Shown: positions 11,594-43,567 of the stretch, piece after piece | Position numbering within the stretch: the first letter of the stretch is position 1 | Layout: each line of letters starts with the position of its first letter | DNA from: Cololabis saira | Taxonomy: Eukaryota > Chordata > Actinopteri > Beloniformes > Belonidae | Reading direction: 5' to 3' | Length of the DNA: 64,000 nucleotides | Assembly: GCF_033807715.1 (NCBI RefSeq) | Contig: NC_084599.1 | Span: 15,040,625-15,104,624, forward strand | Position numbers and translations under genes: made by a program | Notes under the pieces: generated by a model | What the model saw: the letters and a program-made list of their open reading frames with translations, nothing else | The model's database searches: none | Told to the model about the DNA's origin: nothing

Positions 11594-12087
11594 CTGTTTA
11601 TTTATGTATTTATGTGTATCAAGTGTTTTTTTAACAGAAGTGCTGGCTCACCACTACAGAAGAGAGCCTGCAGTCGGTTGCTGCTGTGAGCCTTTACACA
11701 ACATGAAAACGCTCGTTATTACAGTGCATATAAAGAAGCATGTGCCCAGTTTGTACCTGTGAAAGGTGCGAGCCTCAGTGGTCAGGACTTTCCAGGTAGA
11801 TGAGCCTTTACCAGAGTGAACTGGGGGGCTGTCGCCAACAAACACACCAATTACGCCTGATTGCGCTCTTTAACTAAATTACAGGCACTCCTGTTAACCC
11901 TCCAAAATGCTAAATATAGACCTTCATGCTTCAGCTATATGTAATTACTGGTTACTTGTCGGTAAGGTGAAAGGATCTGGTCCTGATACCAGGTCTGATC
12001 CCTACAACAGTAGAACTGATGAAGCTTATACATCCTGCGGGTCTGTAAGTCTGTGTGTCTCCGTCCACGGGGCAGGTGCTGTGAGAC

Positions 12088-16883
<4,796 letters not shown>

Positions 16884-17040
16884 GGACTTTTATACACCTC
16901 ATGACTCGTGAATATTTGACATAAATCAGGGACACGGTGCTCGCAGCCACAGCAGCAGTAAGATGGGAACCAAGTCACGAAGACAAAACAGGGGTATGAA
17001 CATGGTTTAGCTTGGAAATATATCTCTACCTCTGCCTAAT
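16884..17040 (+). other. Proximal 3' UTR of tmem45b
   Basis: Sequence directly after the stop codon, presumed 3' UTR; no recognisable polyadenylation signal before the MITE at 17041. Confidence 0.4.
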
Positions 17041-17355
17041 TTAAAGGTAGAGTAAGGGATTTTACGTAATTTATAACCCATAACACTTTGTGTTACATTA
17101 TTTGTCTCCATCCACTAGCTGCCAATCTTAAGAATACACAGTTTAATAAAAATCCAACACAGTCTTGGCTTCATAAAGTGGAAACAATCAGAGCAGGGGC
17201 AGCCTGCCCCACTAAACATAACAAATACCACCAGGGGAGGGTTGAAGTTCATGCTTGCACACATGAAGCACTAAGACGAGAGGCTTGAGAGAAAAACTGA
17301 GTGTAAAATATCAACTGATGTGACATTATCCAGAAATCCCTTACCCTGCCTTTAA
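17041..17355. mobile_element. TTAA-flanked MITE (piggyBac- or Kolobok-like)
   Basis: Flanked by TTAA at 17041-17044 and 17352-17355. The termini AAAGGTAGAGTAAGGGATTT and its inverted partner (AAAGGCAGGGTAAGGGATTT) match at 18 of 20 positions. There is no coding capacity. TTAA targets are characteristic of piggyBac and Kolobok. Confidence 0.85.
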
Positions 17356-18929
17356 TCAGCTGTGACCCCCCACACCCCCTCAGCCTTACTAGCTATTTAT
17401 TTTAAAAGTAACATGATACGTTTCGTATATATATTCATTTTATCTCTGTTATTATTTTTGCACATAAAGTTACGCTTTTTGTGAATCAGATGCTTTACAT
17501 TTGGCTCGTCAAAACCTTTGTTGTTCAGACATCGTGTTGTTCAGTGGTGAAAAACAAACATTGTTGGTGCAGTATTAACAATACTACTTGAAGTGTGCCT
17601 TTTACATAGTTTATATGGCTTTTTTGTTTCACTATATAAAGTAAGGTCTAATCTAAGTTAGAGCTTTATTAAAATGATGTAAATGTTTTACTTTTGTTGA
17701 TCGATATAAATATGGTATAATCTACACAATGCAGAGCTCAAGACTGTTGAATACTGTTTCTCATTGAAAATGCACAATTACTCGCACATTATTTGTTATG
17801 TAATGAGAACATGTGTAAAGTGTATGCATGCATCACGTAGCAATCCCAGCAGAGAGCGGCATGCTCTCTTGACGTCACAGTTGGTCATCATCTTTTGCTA
17901 AACTTCTGTATTAATGTAACCTGAAGCGGTGTCACATCTTCAAGTCTTGAATGTAGACGAAGAAACCCTATTTAAACAAGGGAGCCGAAATATTACACCT
18001 CTATTTTTTGGAAAATGTTATATCTCTGAGCAACAAAAACATGTAAACCTCTATAAGATGGATGCTTAAAATTGAAGTTGAGCTAAAAGTTGGTGTCCAG
18101 CATGTTAGTGTATATTTATTATGATTGTTTGTCTTTGTTTTTTGATAAGGAAGTTGTCCCTGCACAAGTGGGTCATACCAGATCACCAGATACTGAAATA
18201 TCATGTTATATTGATGGACGTCTACCACTAACAAAGGTGTAATGCTGAATCTGGTTCCTCAGTAAATCAATAAACCAATGAGGCTGAGGTTTGGGCTTTG
18301 ATTGGGCCATCCCAAAAACATGAAACCTTACCTTTTCAGCCACACGTATGGCAGGTTGCTGCCGTGATTGGGAACACAGGGTCTTATTGCACAGTCCAGT
18401 TTTGGTCAAGCCTTAGCTGTGTGACAAATGGCTTCACACAAAGTCTGGTTGATCCCGGTACACAAGAAGAGCTCACGGTCCACTCAGTGACGGCAACCTC
18501 CCCAAGTCCAGTGGCGATGAAATGAAACCACATCATCACATCTCCACCGCCGTGCCTGTCAGCTGGTATGAGATCTTTGAGTTGATGTGCTGTGTTTTAT
18601 TTAGGTTTACATATATGTAACTTTACCAGCCTAAGCCACGCTGTTTCTGGATAAACCTTTTCCTCCTAGTAACTTAACACAAACCACACCTAAGATCACA
18701 AGTTATTTAGTTTGTTTGTTTTTTTAGAACATGCTCACAGAGTGGGTAAAATAAAAGAGGATGGATGGATGATAGGAAGTAAAGACTTGACCCCTAAAAA
18801 TATGGCACCAAAAAAAATCAATGTATCGTTAAATTGGACAAAGCATCACACCTGAAGTGAGTAATGTTGTCTGAAAAACATCAACAGACAGAGTTTAAAA
18901 TGAGTCATATTCTTAATATATTATTTTAT
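17356..18929. other. Intergenic spacer between tmem45b and the SFT2 gene
   Basis: AT-rich, with only short open frames and no recognisable family. About 18240-18540 reads like an old repeat fragment, but I could not name it. Confidence 0.4.
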
Positions 18930-19235
18930 CAGAATCAGAATCAGCTTTATTGGCCAGGTTCGAACAATGTCCAACAAGGAATTTGACTCCGGTAGTTTCG
19001 CTCTCTATGGTGTTAAAGGTGTTAAATAAACAAATGAACAATAGACAAATGTGGAATTTCTATGTACAAAATTATAAACATTTTAAGGTGCAGCAGTTTG
19101 AGGTAGTGAGAATAAGTATGACCTATTTACAATTTCAGACAAGAATTATGCAGAGAATACAAGATAAAAAAATTAATTTGTACAAAGAAATAAAAAGTGA
19201 GAGGGTGCAGCAGAGTGAGGCAGCATGAATATTAA
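18930..19235. repeat. Dispersed repeat beginning ATCAGAATCAGAATCAG
   Basis: Starts with tandem AATCAG, then a CTTTATTGGCC motif, then an A-rich body. A second copy of the same kind lies at 45101-45415. This is the familiar teleost LINE/SINE-tail repeat found near many genes; no coding potential. Confidence 0.7.
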
Positions 19236-19478
19236 AGAGATTTATATATTGCACATGTTTGGTCACTCTGAGAGTATAAAAGTTTAAGGATTTTTTTATT
19301 TATACATTATATCTGAAATCACAGCCATGGGATTTATCCAGAACAAAATACTTAAAGATACCTGGAATTTTAAATATTTCTAACTTGAATTCATATTCAG
19401 GCTGCATAAACAAAGCAGAGTGAGACCTCCTTGCTGCTGCTCCACTCAGCTCAATCACACACCTGGCCAGGTGAGTAA

Positions 19479-19612
19479 AGGCTGATTTATGGTCCGCGTT
19501 ACACCAACGCAGAGCCTACGGCGTAGGGTACGCGGCGACCTGCACCGTACGGTGCGCGTCGCCGTAGGCCGTAGGCTCTGCGTCGATTTAACGCAGACCC
19601 ATAATTCAGGCT
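19479..19612. mobile_element. CpG-rich palindromic (foldback) element, copy 2, at the SFT2 gene start
   Basis: The ends AGGCTGATTTATGG and CCATAATTCAGGCT are inverted repeats, and the whole 134 bp is largely self-complementary (arms centred near 19545). It is CpG-dense and is oriented opposite to copies 1 and 3. It ends 142 bp before the SFT2 ATG, so it almost certainly lies within the promoter. Confidence 0.85.
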
Positions 19613-19754
19613 TTACTGACTAACCCGGCTCACTCCCCGCAACAATGTGACGTTGTTATCCGTCCACGTAGATGTGAGCAAACCCGGCAAAGTTTCAGCT
19701 CAAGGAAACCAGCACATTTCTTACCCAGTCAGGCGACTCGCAAGCTCCTCGGAG

Positions 19755-22700
19755 ATGGATAAATTAAAATCTGTTTTAAGCGGCGAGGAAGCGCGAAGGG
19801 ATGACCGAACCATTTTAGAGGTAAAAAACAACAATACAAAGTTTCATTATCAAAACTGTGACTTCACCAGGAGCACAAACATATTCATTAGACTTTTATT
19901 TTTGTCAGACTGTAAATGAAGCCTCCACCTATAGGCTGGGGGACGCGCCTGAAGGGCTTCATCGCCTGCTTCGTTGTGGGGGCCGCCTGCACCATTTTGG
20001 TAATTATAACCATGGTATATAACAATTTACAATTTACATTTATTTTTCTGTCCCTTTCGGCCGCTCTGCTCTTTAAGGAAGAGCGATGTGGCCGCACTGG
20101 TTTTTCTGGCTCCCAGGAATGTTATGTTGAACCCGGGCTGCTGTCACCTGTGTCTTGCAGGGAGTGTGTTGTCTCTTCCTCCCCAAGATTGGCATCACTC
20201 TCTTCATTGTCTTTTACACTTTTGGAAACTTATGTGCGCTTTGCAGGTAAGTTTAAAAACCACCATTTACAAAATCATTATTTGAAAAAAAAAAAAAAAC
20301 AACTAAACAATAACAACAACAAAAAACCCTGAGAATGTGTGAGTGTAAATCCCATATTGAATCACCACAGATATGCAGATCTGAGACATAATTTAAAGGA
20401 ACATTTACATAACGAGTTTAAATAATCCCAGGTTTGGATTTTAGATCAGAAGGGGTGTAAATATTCATTAGGCAACAAACCAATATGAATCGAGGCAATT
20501 CTGTGTTACAACAGTTACAACATTTGGAGCAAAATTTTAGCACAGGGGGTTATGTCAAAATAAAAGGCTATTTTAAGCCTCTGACAAGACCCTGAAGTCT
20601 ACTTCCACCTAGGTTTTGATGTAAGGGTCCCTGCAGACAAATAACGGTCAATTTATACACAATGTCTATTAAAAGGAGTGTTTATGCAGGCATATCCACT
20701 TGCCTGTTTATAAAAGGAATATAAAACAGTCGGTGCGGATACAGTCCTATGGAAGCAAAGCCCCAATTAAAACAAATCAATAAAATAAAATAGGTAACTA
20801 TTTATTTTTAGCTCTGTTGTCCCCCTGTGTGTACATTATTGCAATTTCCCTGCAAACACACATTCAATTCCAGCTCAAAACTGCCTGGTTTACATTATTT
20901 TGGTCAGTAATTAAGTTTTCGATCTATAAGAACCTATAGGTCGGCTAAACTCTCTAAAATTCCTTTAAGTTATACAGGTTCCTTTTGATGTGCTTGTTTA
21001 TATGTCTAAAAATCTGTGGTACATTTACAGCTAATCGTATTCCTTACCCAGTAGTGTTTATAGTGACTTGTCTTGTAGCCTGCCCCACCAGCAGCTATGG
21101 AGCTATTATATGCAGCTGCAAAGTCCTGCATGTAACAAGAGATATCTCTGAAAGCAGCTGAGGAAGATGCTGATGGTTTTATTTTACCACAGACCTTCTT
21201 TTATGTGAGAAATCTTTTATCATAGATGTGGTATGCTTGTGCACATCAATTATGGACTTTAAAATCATATAAGGAATCATTTACTTTTACTTTTTCCTTC
21301 CTGCCCAATAGCACGATGTTTCTAATGGGCCCGTTGAAGCAGCTGAAGAGGATGTGTGACAAGACGAGAGCCCTGGCCACCGCGCTTATGCTTGTAAGAG
21401 CACAAGTATCATACATGCTCCAGTCAGGAGGCTTTCTGTTCAACCTCTCACTGTTTTTAACTCTCCTCAGGAAAAGTTAAGGAAGGATATCTCTTATAAA
21501 AAGTATACAAAAATGGAGAACAAGTTGCATCAGTTGCTTTTTTACAATAGATCTGTATTCAAGACCGTATTTGAGTAAAATATACAAGGAAAAACACGTG
21601 TGAGGGTATAATCATAAAACATCCCTGTAACTTCATGGAGTCCTCGGGGAAAGTTCCCTGAAGATTTCCCAAAGTTGAAAGCCTCTTTAAACTTCTAAGG
21701 AATGTCAACTGGACATTTTTTAAAGGTTGCAGTTTTGCAGTCGTTAAATAAAGCTCCCGAGGTCTCTGTTTTGATAATTACAATGGTGAACGTTTTTGAA
21801 TAAAGAAGATATACTGTGTTACCTGAATGAAAACAAGGTGACTAAAAGTATCAAATAAAGTAAGTATAAAACTAAAATATATTTATTTTGATCCACAGAT
21901 TTAAACTTAACATTTGATTACCTGAAATATGGGAAAACTCTAGGACAACATTACTCAGAATATCCTTGTGTGGTCACACTCAACCCAGGGTTTTAATCTT
22001 GATTATACAGATTGTGAACATTTTTAAATGTGTGTTATCTGAGCTCTATTGATTGTTAAATTATGGCAGCTAGGGCATATAGAGGCATGGGACTGGTGTT
22101 GGCTGTGGAGAAGTACAGGGCCAGGGCCGTTGCACGGATGGTTGATGTATCAGCACCCCACTTTGAGTTTACCAGTTTGTGCAGGATGTTGTTGCGAGTG
22201 TTGATCTTGGCTTTGGTGTTCTGTTGATGGGTTTTGAAAGCAAACCTACTACAATACATCCAGAGCATTGTAGTTGGTTTGATGTCTGGACTTTGACTTG
22301 ACTGGGGTAAACCATTGCTTACTTTTATTTTTATTTTTCTTCCATTCAGGGGTATGTATTCTGGTTTGTTTCAGATCTTTATACTGTTGCCTTACCAAGA
22401 CCAAGATTTAGGTGGAGTTTTCCCATCCCCAGTACTGATTCCATGTTGTTTTTAGACAGAGGAAGTTTTTTCCTGTCAACCCTCCCAAACAAACTGTTCA
22501 GTCTAATTGTGTCGTCATGAACGTACACTGTACAAGCTCATCCAGGTTTGCAGGTTTTGAGAAGCAGCTCCTGCACTGTCTGGCATTGGGGTAAATGATG
22601 TGAGATGTCCAGTGCTGGGGACTCTATTTGTCTCTAATTCTTTCCCCTTATGAATAATCTTTCTCAGAATTGTTTGGAAATGGTTTTAACTCTCAAAATT

Positions 22701-23526
22701 GATTCACACTACATCTTTCCCTCTTGGCATTGTGCTAAGCCTTACATCTGGTCTAATAGAGGTCTGTAAGTTAAAGGTTACGTAGAGGTCTTAAATCCTT
22801 TAGAAGCAATAAGGGGATACTTGCTATTGCCCACATGCACGATTTTTCATTATTCTAATACCTTTAATATTTGTTGGATAAATAATAGTATGATGGGGAG
22901 AAACTTGTGCAGGCACCTCCTACATCTGTATTCACATTGGTAAAACTAGAAAATATTCATGAATTTTAATGAATACAGCAATGGCTTATTAGCATGATTT
23001 TCTTTTTTTTGGTGGAAGTGATTAATATTCACTCGTTTTCCATTTTCAAACCCTCATTTTTTAACCATTTGTTCCTCACGTGTCTCCAGACCTGCCTCGT
23101 GTTGACCCTCTGTGCAGCCTTCTGGGTGAGTGAGCTTCAGTGCAACTGAATTAACTCTGATTGTGACAATTGATTTGCAGTATGTATGTACCAAGTTAGT
23201 TTTTCACTACTTTGATTTTTATTTCAGTGGAAAAACTTTGGACTTGCTTTGTTATTCTGTATTTTACAAGTCTTGTCTTTTACCTGGTGAGACCCTGCTC
23301 TGCTTCCACTATAAATGATATAAATGATTGCTTACAGACCTGAAATAGCTGCTACTTGAAACCTGTTTTGCCTCTTTGTAGGTACAGCCTGTCATACATC
23401 CCGTGTGTGAGGTAGGTCATCTTTCATTCAAATTTTCTCCATAATTGTCCGGTTTGCTTGGCTGATTGATGTGAATTATGTTGCAGGGAGGCTATCCTGA
23501 AGATGGTGGCTATGTGCCTGAAGTGA
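19755..23526 (+). CDS. sft2d2: SFT2 domain-containing vesicle transport protein, eight exons, frame conflict at exon 2
   Basis: Exons 19755-19820, 19922-19999 (see below), 20161-20246, 21312-21393, 23090-23125, 23228-23286, 23382-23411 and 23487-23526 give 158 aa; human SFT2D1/2 are about 160. The start MDKLKSVLSGEE and the phrases TRLKGFIACF, FYTFGNL, TMFLMGPLKQLKRM and FTWYSLSYIP are SFT2 signatures, with four hydrophobic segments. SFT2 proteins act in Golgi/endosome vesicle fusion and retrograde traffic (yeast Sft2 knowledge). Oddity: the natural acceptor after 19908 would give the conserved TVNEAST, but that frame does not join GWGTRLKGF because of one extra base near 19930. Acceptor use after 19921 restores the frame (477 nt in total). 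Paralogue choice (2 rather than 1) rests on the N-terminus. A polyadenylation signal AATAAA is at 23782-23787. Confidence 0.87.
22056..22268 (-). mobile_element. LINE reverse-transcriptase C-terminal fragment
   Basis: The minus-strand frame reads NNILHKLVNSKWGAD and then TIRATALALYFSTA, the region after the catalytic palm in RTE/CR1-like LINE proteins. It is an isolated, undefined fragment in an intron of the SFT2 gene. Confidence 0.65.
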
Positions 23527-24660
23527 GCCCTGCGTTGGGGCGGAGCCTCAGACTGGATGAAGTATTTTTAAAGAAAGGGGCAGGTCTTTATGGAGGTTGC
23601 TAAAACAACCTGCTTGTGGGTCTACTGAATACTCTTTTTAACGGGTGGAAAAAGCACATTTACACCCTTTTTATTACTTAAATGATGTCTCTGCTTGTTG
23701 AATTTGTAGCTTATCTAACGATTAAGTTTTTAACAAAATGTTAATAGCCTTGGCGTTTGTGTAATTTCTGTAAATATCTGTAATAAATTAATGTATTAAA
23801 GCTATTGTAAATTAACACATGTCATTCATCACTAAGTATATGAAAGTTTAAGGTTTAATGTGTTTTAAGAACCTGTACACATTTATTCGAATGTCTTTTA
23901 AATATTTGTATCATCTCAAACAAATAGTTTAGCCTTAGATAATTAATAGAAATAACTACACAATGTTTGCTTATCAGAAATATACGATAGATGTGCTGCA
24001 AAGCAGCAGTTTCGACCAGTGGTGCAACATTTTGTCCAAGTTTTGGGGGGCTTTTCCTTCTTTTCACATCAGTTGCACGTTTGCTCTATTGTCAGTGTGC
24101 TCAAAATGTCTCATTTGACTAAAACACACCCAGTGAATCGATACTTAGGACAAATGGTAAATAAATTGTGAATTGTAATTAAATTGAATGTGAAATTTTA
24201 TTTATTTATTTTTTTATTTTTTTTATATTTTCTCTTTTATTTTTCTTTTCTATTTTTCTTTTTTTCTAATCTTTATTGTAAGCGCTTTGAGACTTGTTCT
24301 TCAGGTGAAAATGCGCTCTATAAATACAATTTATTATTATTAATTGTGATGCCTTTATTTCTTTTATTTAATATGAATTGTTTAATGGGGGTTAAGTTAA
24401 AAACTGCTGCACTATTGAGCTGTCTGGCTTGCACAGTTTTCTGTTAAGTTAATTGGAAATATGCAATAGACTTATTTAATATCACCTGAAGAATCTTAAA
24501 ATACCTTCTTTAAAAAAAAAAAGTAGAAATGTTTGCCATGTAAAATATCTATTTAAGGAGAGTTGCATTGAGATGGTCTGAAAGTCTCATCTGCCTGTAT
24601 TTGTCCCATTCAGATGTTAAATGGGCCAGTAGACTACATTATGATGGCAGATATTTATTA
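23527..24660. other. 3' UTR of the SFT2 gene and spacer before chd1l
   Basis: The 3' UTR probably ends near 23800 after AATAAA at 23782-23787. The rest is AT-rich and includes a LINE-tail fragment at about 24180-24345 (AAGCGCTTTGAGACTTGTTC, then GCGCTCTATAAATACAATTT and TTATTATTA). No gene is seen. Confidence 0.5.
24180..24345 (+). mobile_element. LINE 3'-tail fragment
   Basis: A T-rich stretch followed by GCGCTCTATAAATACAATTT and TTATTATTA, the same tail type as at 15780-15825. Confidence 0.6.
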
Positions 24661-24826
24661 TAAACAAACCTAACGCCGCACACACCAGCGCAGGAGGGAG
24701 CGCGCCTTTCCCAGAGCGCGGTCACGTGACCACAACACAGGAACACAGGAAGTCTCTGCTCTCTCGTCTCTGCGCGGCTTCACCGGAGTAACTTTTGTAC
24801 CACACTGATCCTTTCTGTCTGGAAGC
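24661..24826 (+). promoter_or_regulatory. chd1l promoter region with palindromic E-box
   Basis: GC-rich sequence directly before the chd1l ATG, without a TATA box. It contains the perfect 12-bp palindrome GGTCACGTGACC at 24720-24731, about 100 bp before the ATG. This is a bHLH-Zip (USF/MITF-TFE type) binding consensus with GTCACGTGAC core. The transcription start is inferred to lie between it and the ATG. Confidence 0.6.
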
Positions 24827-40249
<15,423 letters not shown>

Positions 40250-41249
40250 AACCCCAGAGCACAAGGACACAACTTTGTTATGTCCTAAGCCTGGATGATC
40301 TTGTGAGGCTGCTGGACAAACACTAAATTATAAATTAAAAACTGTTAATTATGGTTTTATATGTGAAGTGGAATAAGCAGCTAATACAGAAACAATATTC
40401 ACACTGCGGTGTTGGAGGCCAGTGTTGATGCTTTGTGCTCGGTCACAGTTTAATGATGCAGCTGATCTGAAACACGTGTGTCAGGTGTGTTTGTGGGCGC
40501 GCCTCCCCCTGCTCGCGGCAGGAAGGGCATCCGGCATAAAACTGGGCCAAATCGATGTGCGGACTGTGATCGACTGTGGTGACCCCTCCAAGAGGGATTA
40601 AGCCGAAATGGTTTATGATGATGTAACTAATCAGTGGCAATTGATTATTTGAGAATGTTTCAGAGAATTTCAAGAGGGCACAAACATTAATTTTAGGGGT
40701 ATGTTATGTATGAAGAGAACCATCAAAAATATTGGTTAATGATGGTGCACAGTCAAATAAAATGTGCAGACTTGCCCCACTGGCAGCCCAGCCATAATAA
40801 AACGTTTACATGTTTCCTCCTGTGTGGCCTGTCTGTTGTTACTAATCAAGGTCTGAGTGACCAGCATGTGCTGGAAGATATTCAGCTCTTATACGTTCAC
40901 ACACACACCTAATCTTAACCCTGTCCTGCTTCACCCCATAGCTGTAAAGGATATATATATATTACGGAGAAAAATATCTGTTCTGTGCTTGTGAGCATAT
41001 ATAGGAGTGTTTGAAGTTGCTACTGAATCAAAAACTAAAATAAAACACCTTATTTACCTTATTATGCACGTGGCTGCTAGAGTCTGAAAAAGTCTGATTG
41101 TAAATTGAATAGCATAGTATTGACCCCTGTGAACAGAACCTTCCTCAGGTGTTGGTGTGAGGTGTTGCATGCAATGAATGATACAAGCAAGCCATGGTGA
41201 CGTCACCAGTTTATGCTGAAATACCTTCAGAAGACTTTGAGGGACTTCT
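40250..41249. other. chd1l 3' UTR and intergenic spacer
   Basis: The proximal 3' UTR has only ATTAAA-like signals (about 40333). About 40490-40625 is a LINE 3'-tail-type repeat (GGAAGGGCATCCGGCATAAA, GGTGACCCCTCCAAGAGGGA). The rest is AT-rich without recognisable genes. Confidence 0.5.
40490..40625. repeat. Dispersed repeat fragment (LINE-tail type)
   Basis: GC-rich block with GGAAGGGCATCCGGCATAAA and CTGTGGTGACCCCTCCAAGA, a very common teleost retroelement 3' end; no coding frame. Confidence 0.6.
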
Positions 41250-41500
41250 GGTCCACATAGGGCTGCCAACCGTCCCTTGAAAAACTGAATCGTCCCGTAT
41301 TTAGAAACTAAAGTACGCGTCCCGTATTGATCTGAAATGGGATGCACTTTGTCCGGTATTACTGTGAAAGTCAAAAAATGCCAATGGAAAATGGCATTGA
41401 GCTGTTGAGTTCATAAGACATTTTTTCCTGTTTTATTACAACTGTAGCCTACAGTCATGGCCTTTGAGGCACAATTGTGTTTACGAATTATCTACACGCA

Positions 41501-42231
41501 CAGGTGTCAAACTGAATCCCAGAAGGGCCGGTGTCCTGCATGTTTTAGATGTTTCACTGCTTTAACACACCTGATTCTAATTAATCATCGTCACCAGCTT
41601 GTCATCAACATAGACATATAATATATGATATATAAAGGCTAGATGACTCAAGGCGGAGTCTCCAGCGTCGTTCACCGGCGGCCATCTTGCCACAGGAGAG
41701 ACGCTCACTCATAACATTGTGTTCAATGGAGCATGTACTGCTTAGCCTTAAACAACCTTAACTTGCTCAATTCTCAACAGATTTTCAAACAGTTTGGTTT
41801 GTTATGAACGTCAGAGATGTAGTTATGACACTGCATACTTGTGAATAATTATAAACATTGAAAAACGTACTTTTGTATGAAAATAACAAGAAACAGATAG
41901 TTATGACATGGTATTTATATTAAATGAATATTTCTATAGTATTCTTGGTCATATTTATATTTACATTATAACATATATACATATATTATTACCTTATAAC
42001 ATGTATATATATATTACATTATAACATGTTTATATATTATTACATTATGATGTATTTATATTATGACATTATAACATGTGTATATATATATACACATATA
42101 TGTCTATGGTCATCAAAGTCTGGATAGTTCTGTTGATGACACAGCCACTTGTATCATGGTGCAATGAAGCAGGGAAACATCTAAAACCTGCAGGGACACC
42201 GGCCCTCGAGGACTGGAGTCCGACACCCCTG
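41501..42231. mobile_element. hAT-like MITE nested in element 1
   Basis: Ends CAGGTGTCAAACTG and CGACACCCCTG. Arm motifs GGGCCGGTGTCCTGCATG and ACCTGCAGGGACACCGGCC match those of 38217-38493. The middle (about 41600-42110) is a TA-rich insert of unknown origin with repeated ATATATTA. Confidence 0.75.
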
Positions 42232-42780
42232 ATCTACAGACTTTCTGTTTGAACTTTCGTTATTGCACTATTAAAGAATGGATGTTCTGCTTTCTTTCTA
42301 TTGTTTTATATTAATTTATACAATTTTAAGTTAAGTAGGACATGTTTCTGTTTTAAGAAAGATACTTATTTTATTCAGTTCATGTTGTTATTTTGTATTA
42401 AAGTGAATTGCTGGATAATAATTTGCTTTCCATGTCTTCATGGCATTTAAAAATATGCATCTAATTCAATTCAGGTTCGAGTCAAATAGTTAAAAAAACG
42501 TTACACTCACAAAAAAAGGGAGAAAAAAATTCACCACGCCAGGAAAGGTGAAGGCAACCGGCCCTGCCGATGAGGTGTCCGTTATTTATTTCTCAGGGAG
42601 TTGGCAACCCTAGGTCCCAGTGGCGTCAATTCAGTGGAAGCTAAGGTATGGCAAGGTTACGAGTCACAGAACTTAACTAGAGTATCAATCAACACGTCCA
42701 GCAAATACTCATCACAGAAGTTTATGTAGCTTATCTGTGTGGTTAAGAAAACTGGGACTTTTTCAAAATGCAGTCTCGCT

Positions 42781-43166
42781 CACTGCAAAAACTCAAAATC
42801 TTACCAGGAATATTTGTCTTATTTCTAGTTAACATGTCTAATTTTTAGTCAAAAAATCTCATTACACTTAAAACAAGAGCCATCACCAGAAAAATAACTT
42901 ATTTGACCATTTTCACCTGTTTCAAGTAAATTTTCACTTAAATAAGTAGAAAAATCTGCCAGTGGGACAAGATTTATCTTCTCATTACAAGCAAAAAAAT
43001 CTTGTTCCACTGGCAGGTTTTTCCACTTATTTTAAGTGAAAATCTACTTGAAACAGGTGAAAAGGGTTGTTTTTGAGTCTTGTCTTAAATTTTTTTTAGA
43101 TTTTTTTTGACATTTTAACTAGAAATAAGACAAATATTCTTGTTAAGATTTTGAGTTTTTGCAGTG
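42781..43166. mobile_element. Long foldback MITE nested in element 2
   Basis: CACTGCAAAAACTCAAAATC at the left is answered by its inverse ending at 43166. Complementarity runs through most of the 386 bp, including CAAGTAAATTTTCACTT and GGCAGGTTTTTCCACTTA regions. A single transcript would form a hairpin of well over 100 bp. This is a familiar teleost MITE type. Confidence 0.9.
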
Positions 43167-43450
43167 TATAATAACTAGTGAAATCGATCATGTTCTGATT
43201 TGCATTTTTAGTTATTCTATATGTATTAAGTAATAGAATAATCAATACAAATAGACACAGAGTAATTCCATAAATGTATTTAAAAAACAAACATTTACAT
43301 TTTCCCTTGAAGCCAAGGTGTGGCGGCTGCCATACCTTGCCATACCCAATTGACGCCCCGGCTAGGTCCACATAAGGTCAGTGATGTGTATCTCTAAAGG
43401 ATGAGGCACATTAAAAAGGGCAAACGAGCAGCGCTCAGTGTCAGGAGTCA

Positions 43451-43567
43451 AGCCGGAATTATGGTTCCACGTTAAAACGACGCAGAGCTTACGGCGTAGG
43501 GACGCAGCGACCCGCACCCTTACGCCGTAGGCTCTGCGTTGGTGTAACGCGGACCATAAATCAGCCT
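43451..43567. mobile_element. CpG-rich palindromic (foldback) element, copy 3, at the traf3ip2 promoter
   Basis: Ends AGCCGGAATTATGG and CCATAAATCAGCCT. Interior GACGCAGAGCTTACGGCGTA is answered by TACGCCGTAGGCTCTGCGTT. Same orientation as copy 1. It lies directly against the GC-rich start of the traf3ip2 5' exon. Confidence 0.85.

Larger units (their letters stand above)
41250..43372. mobile_element. Nested stack of at least four DNA transposons
   Basis: Outer element 1 (41258-42612, ends TAGGGCTGCCAACC and GTTGGCAACCCTA) has left duplication GGTCCACA at 41250-41257. Its right duplication is split: GGTCC at 42613-42617 and ACA after element 2 at 43370-43372. Element 2 (42618-43361, ends CAGTGGCGTCA and TGACGCCCCGG) has its own perfect 8-bp duplication CTAGGTCC at 42610-42617 and 43362-43369, so it landed exactly across the edge of element 1. 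Inside element 1 lies a MITE at 41501-42231; inside element 2 lies a foldback MITE at 42781-43166. Confidence 0.88.
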
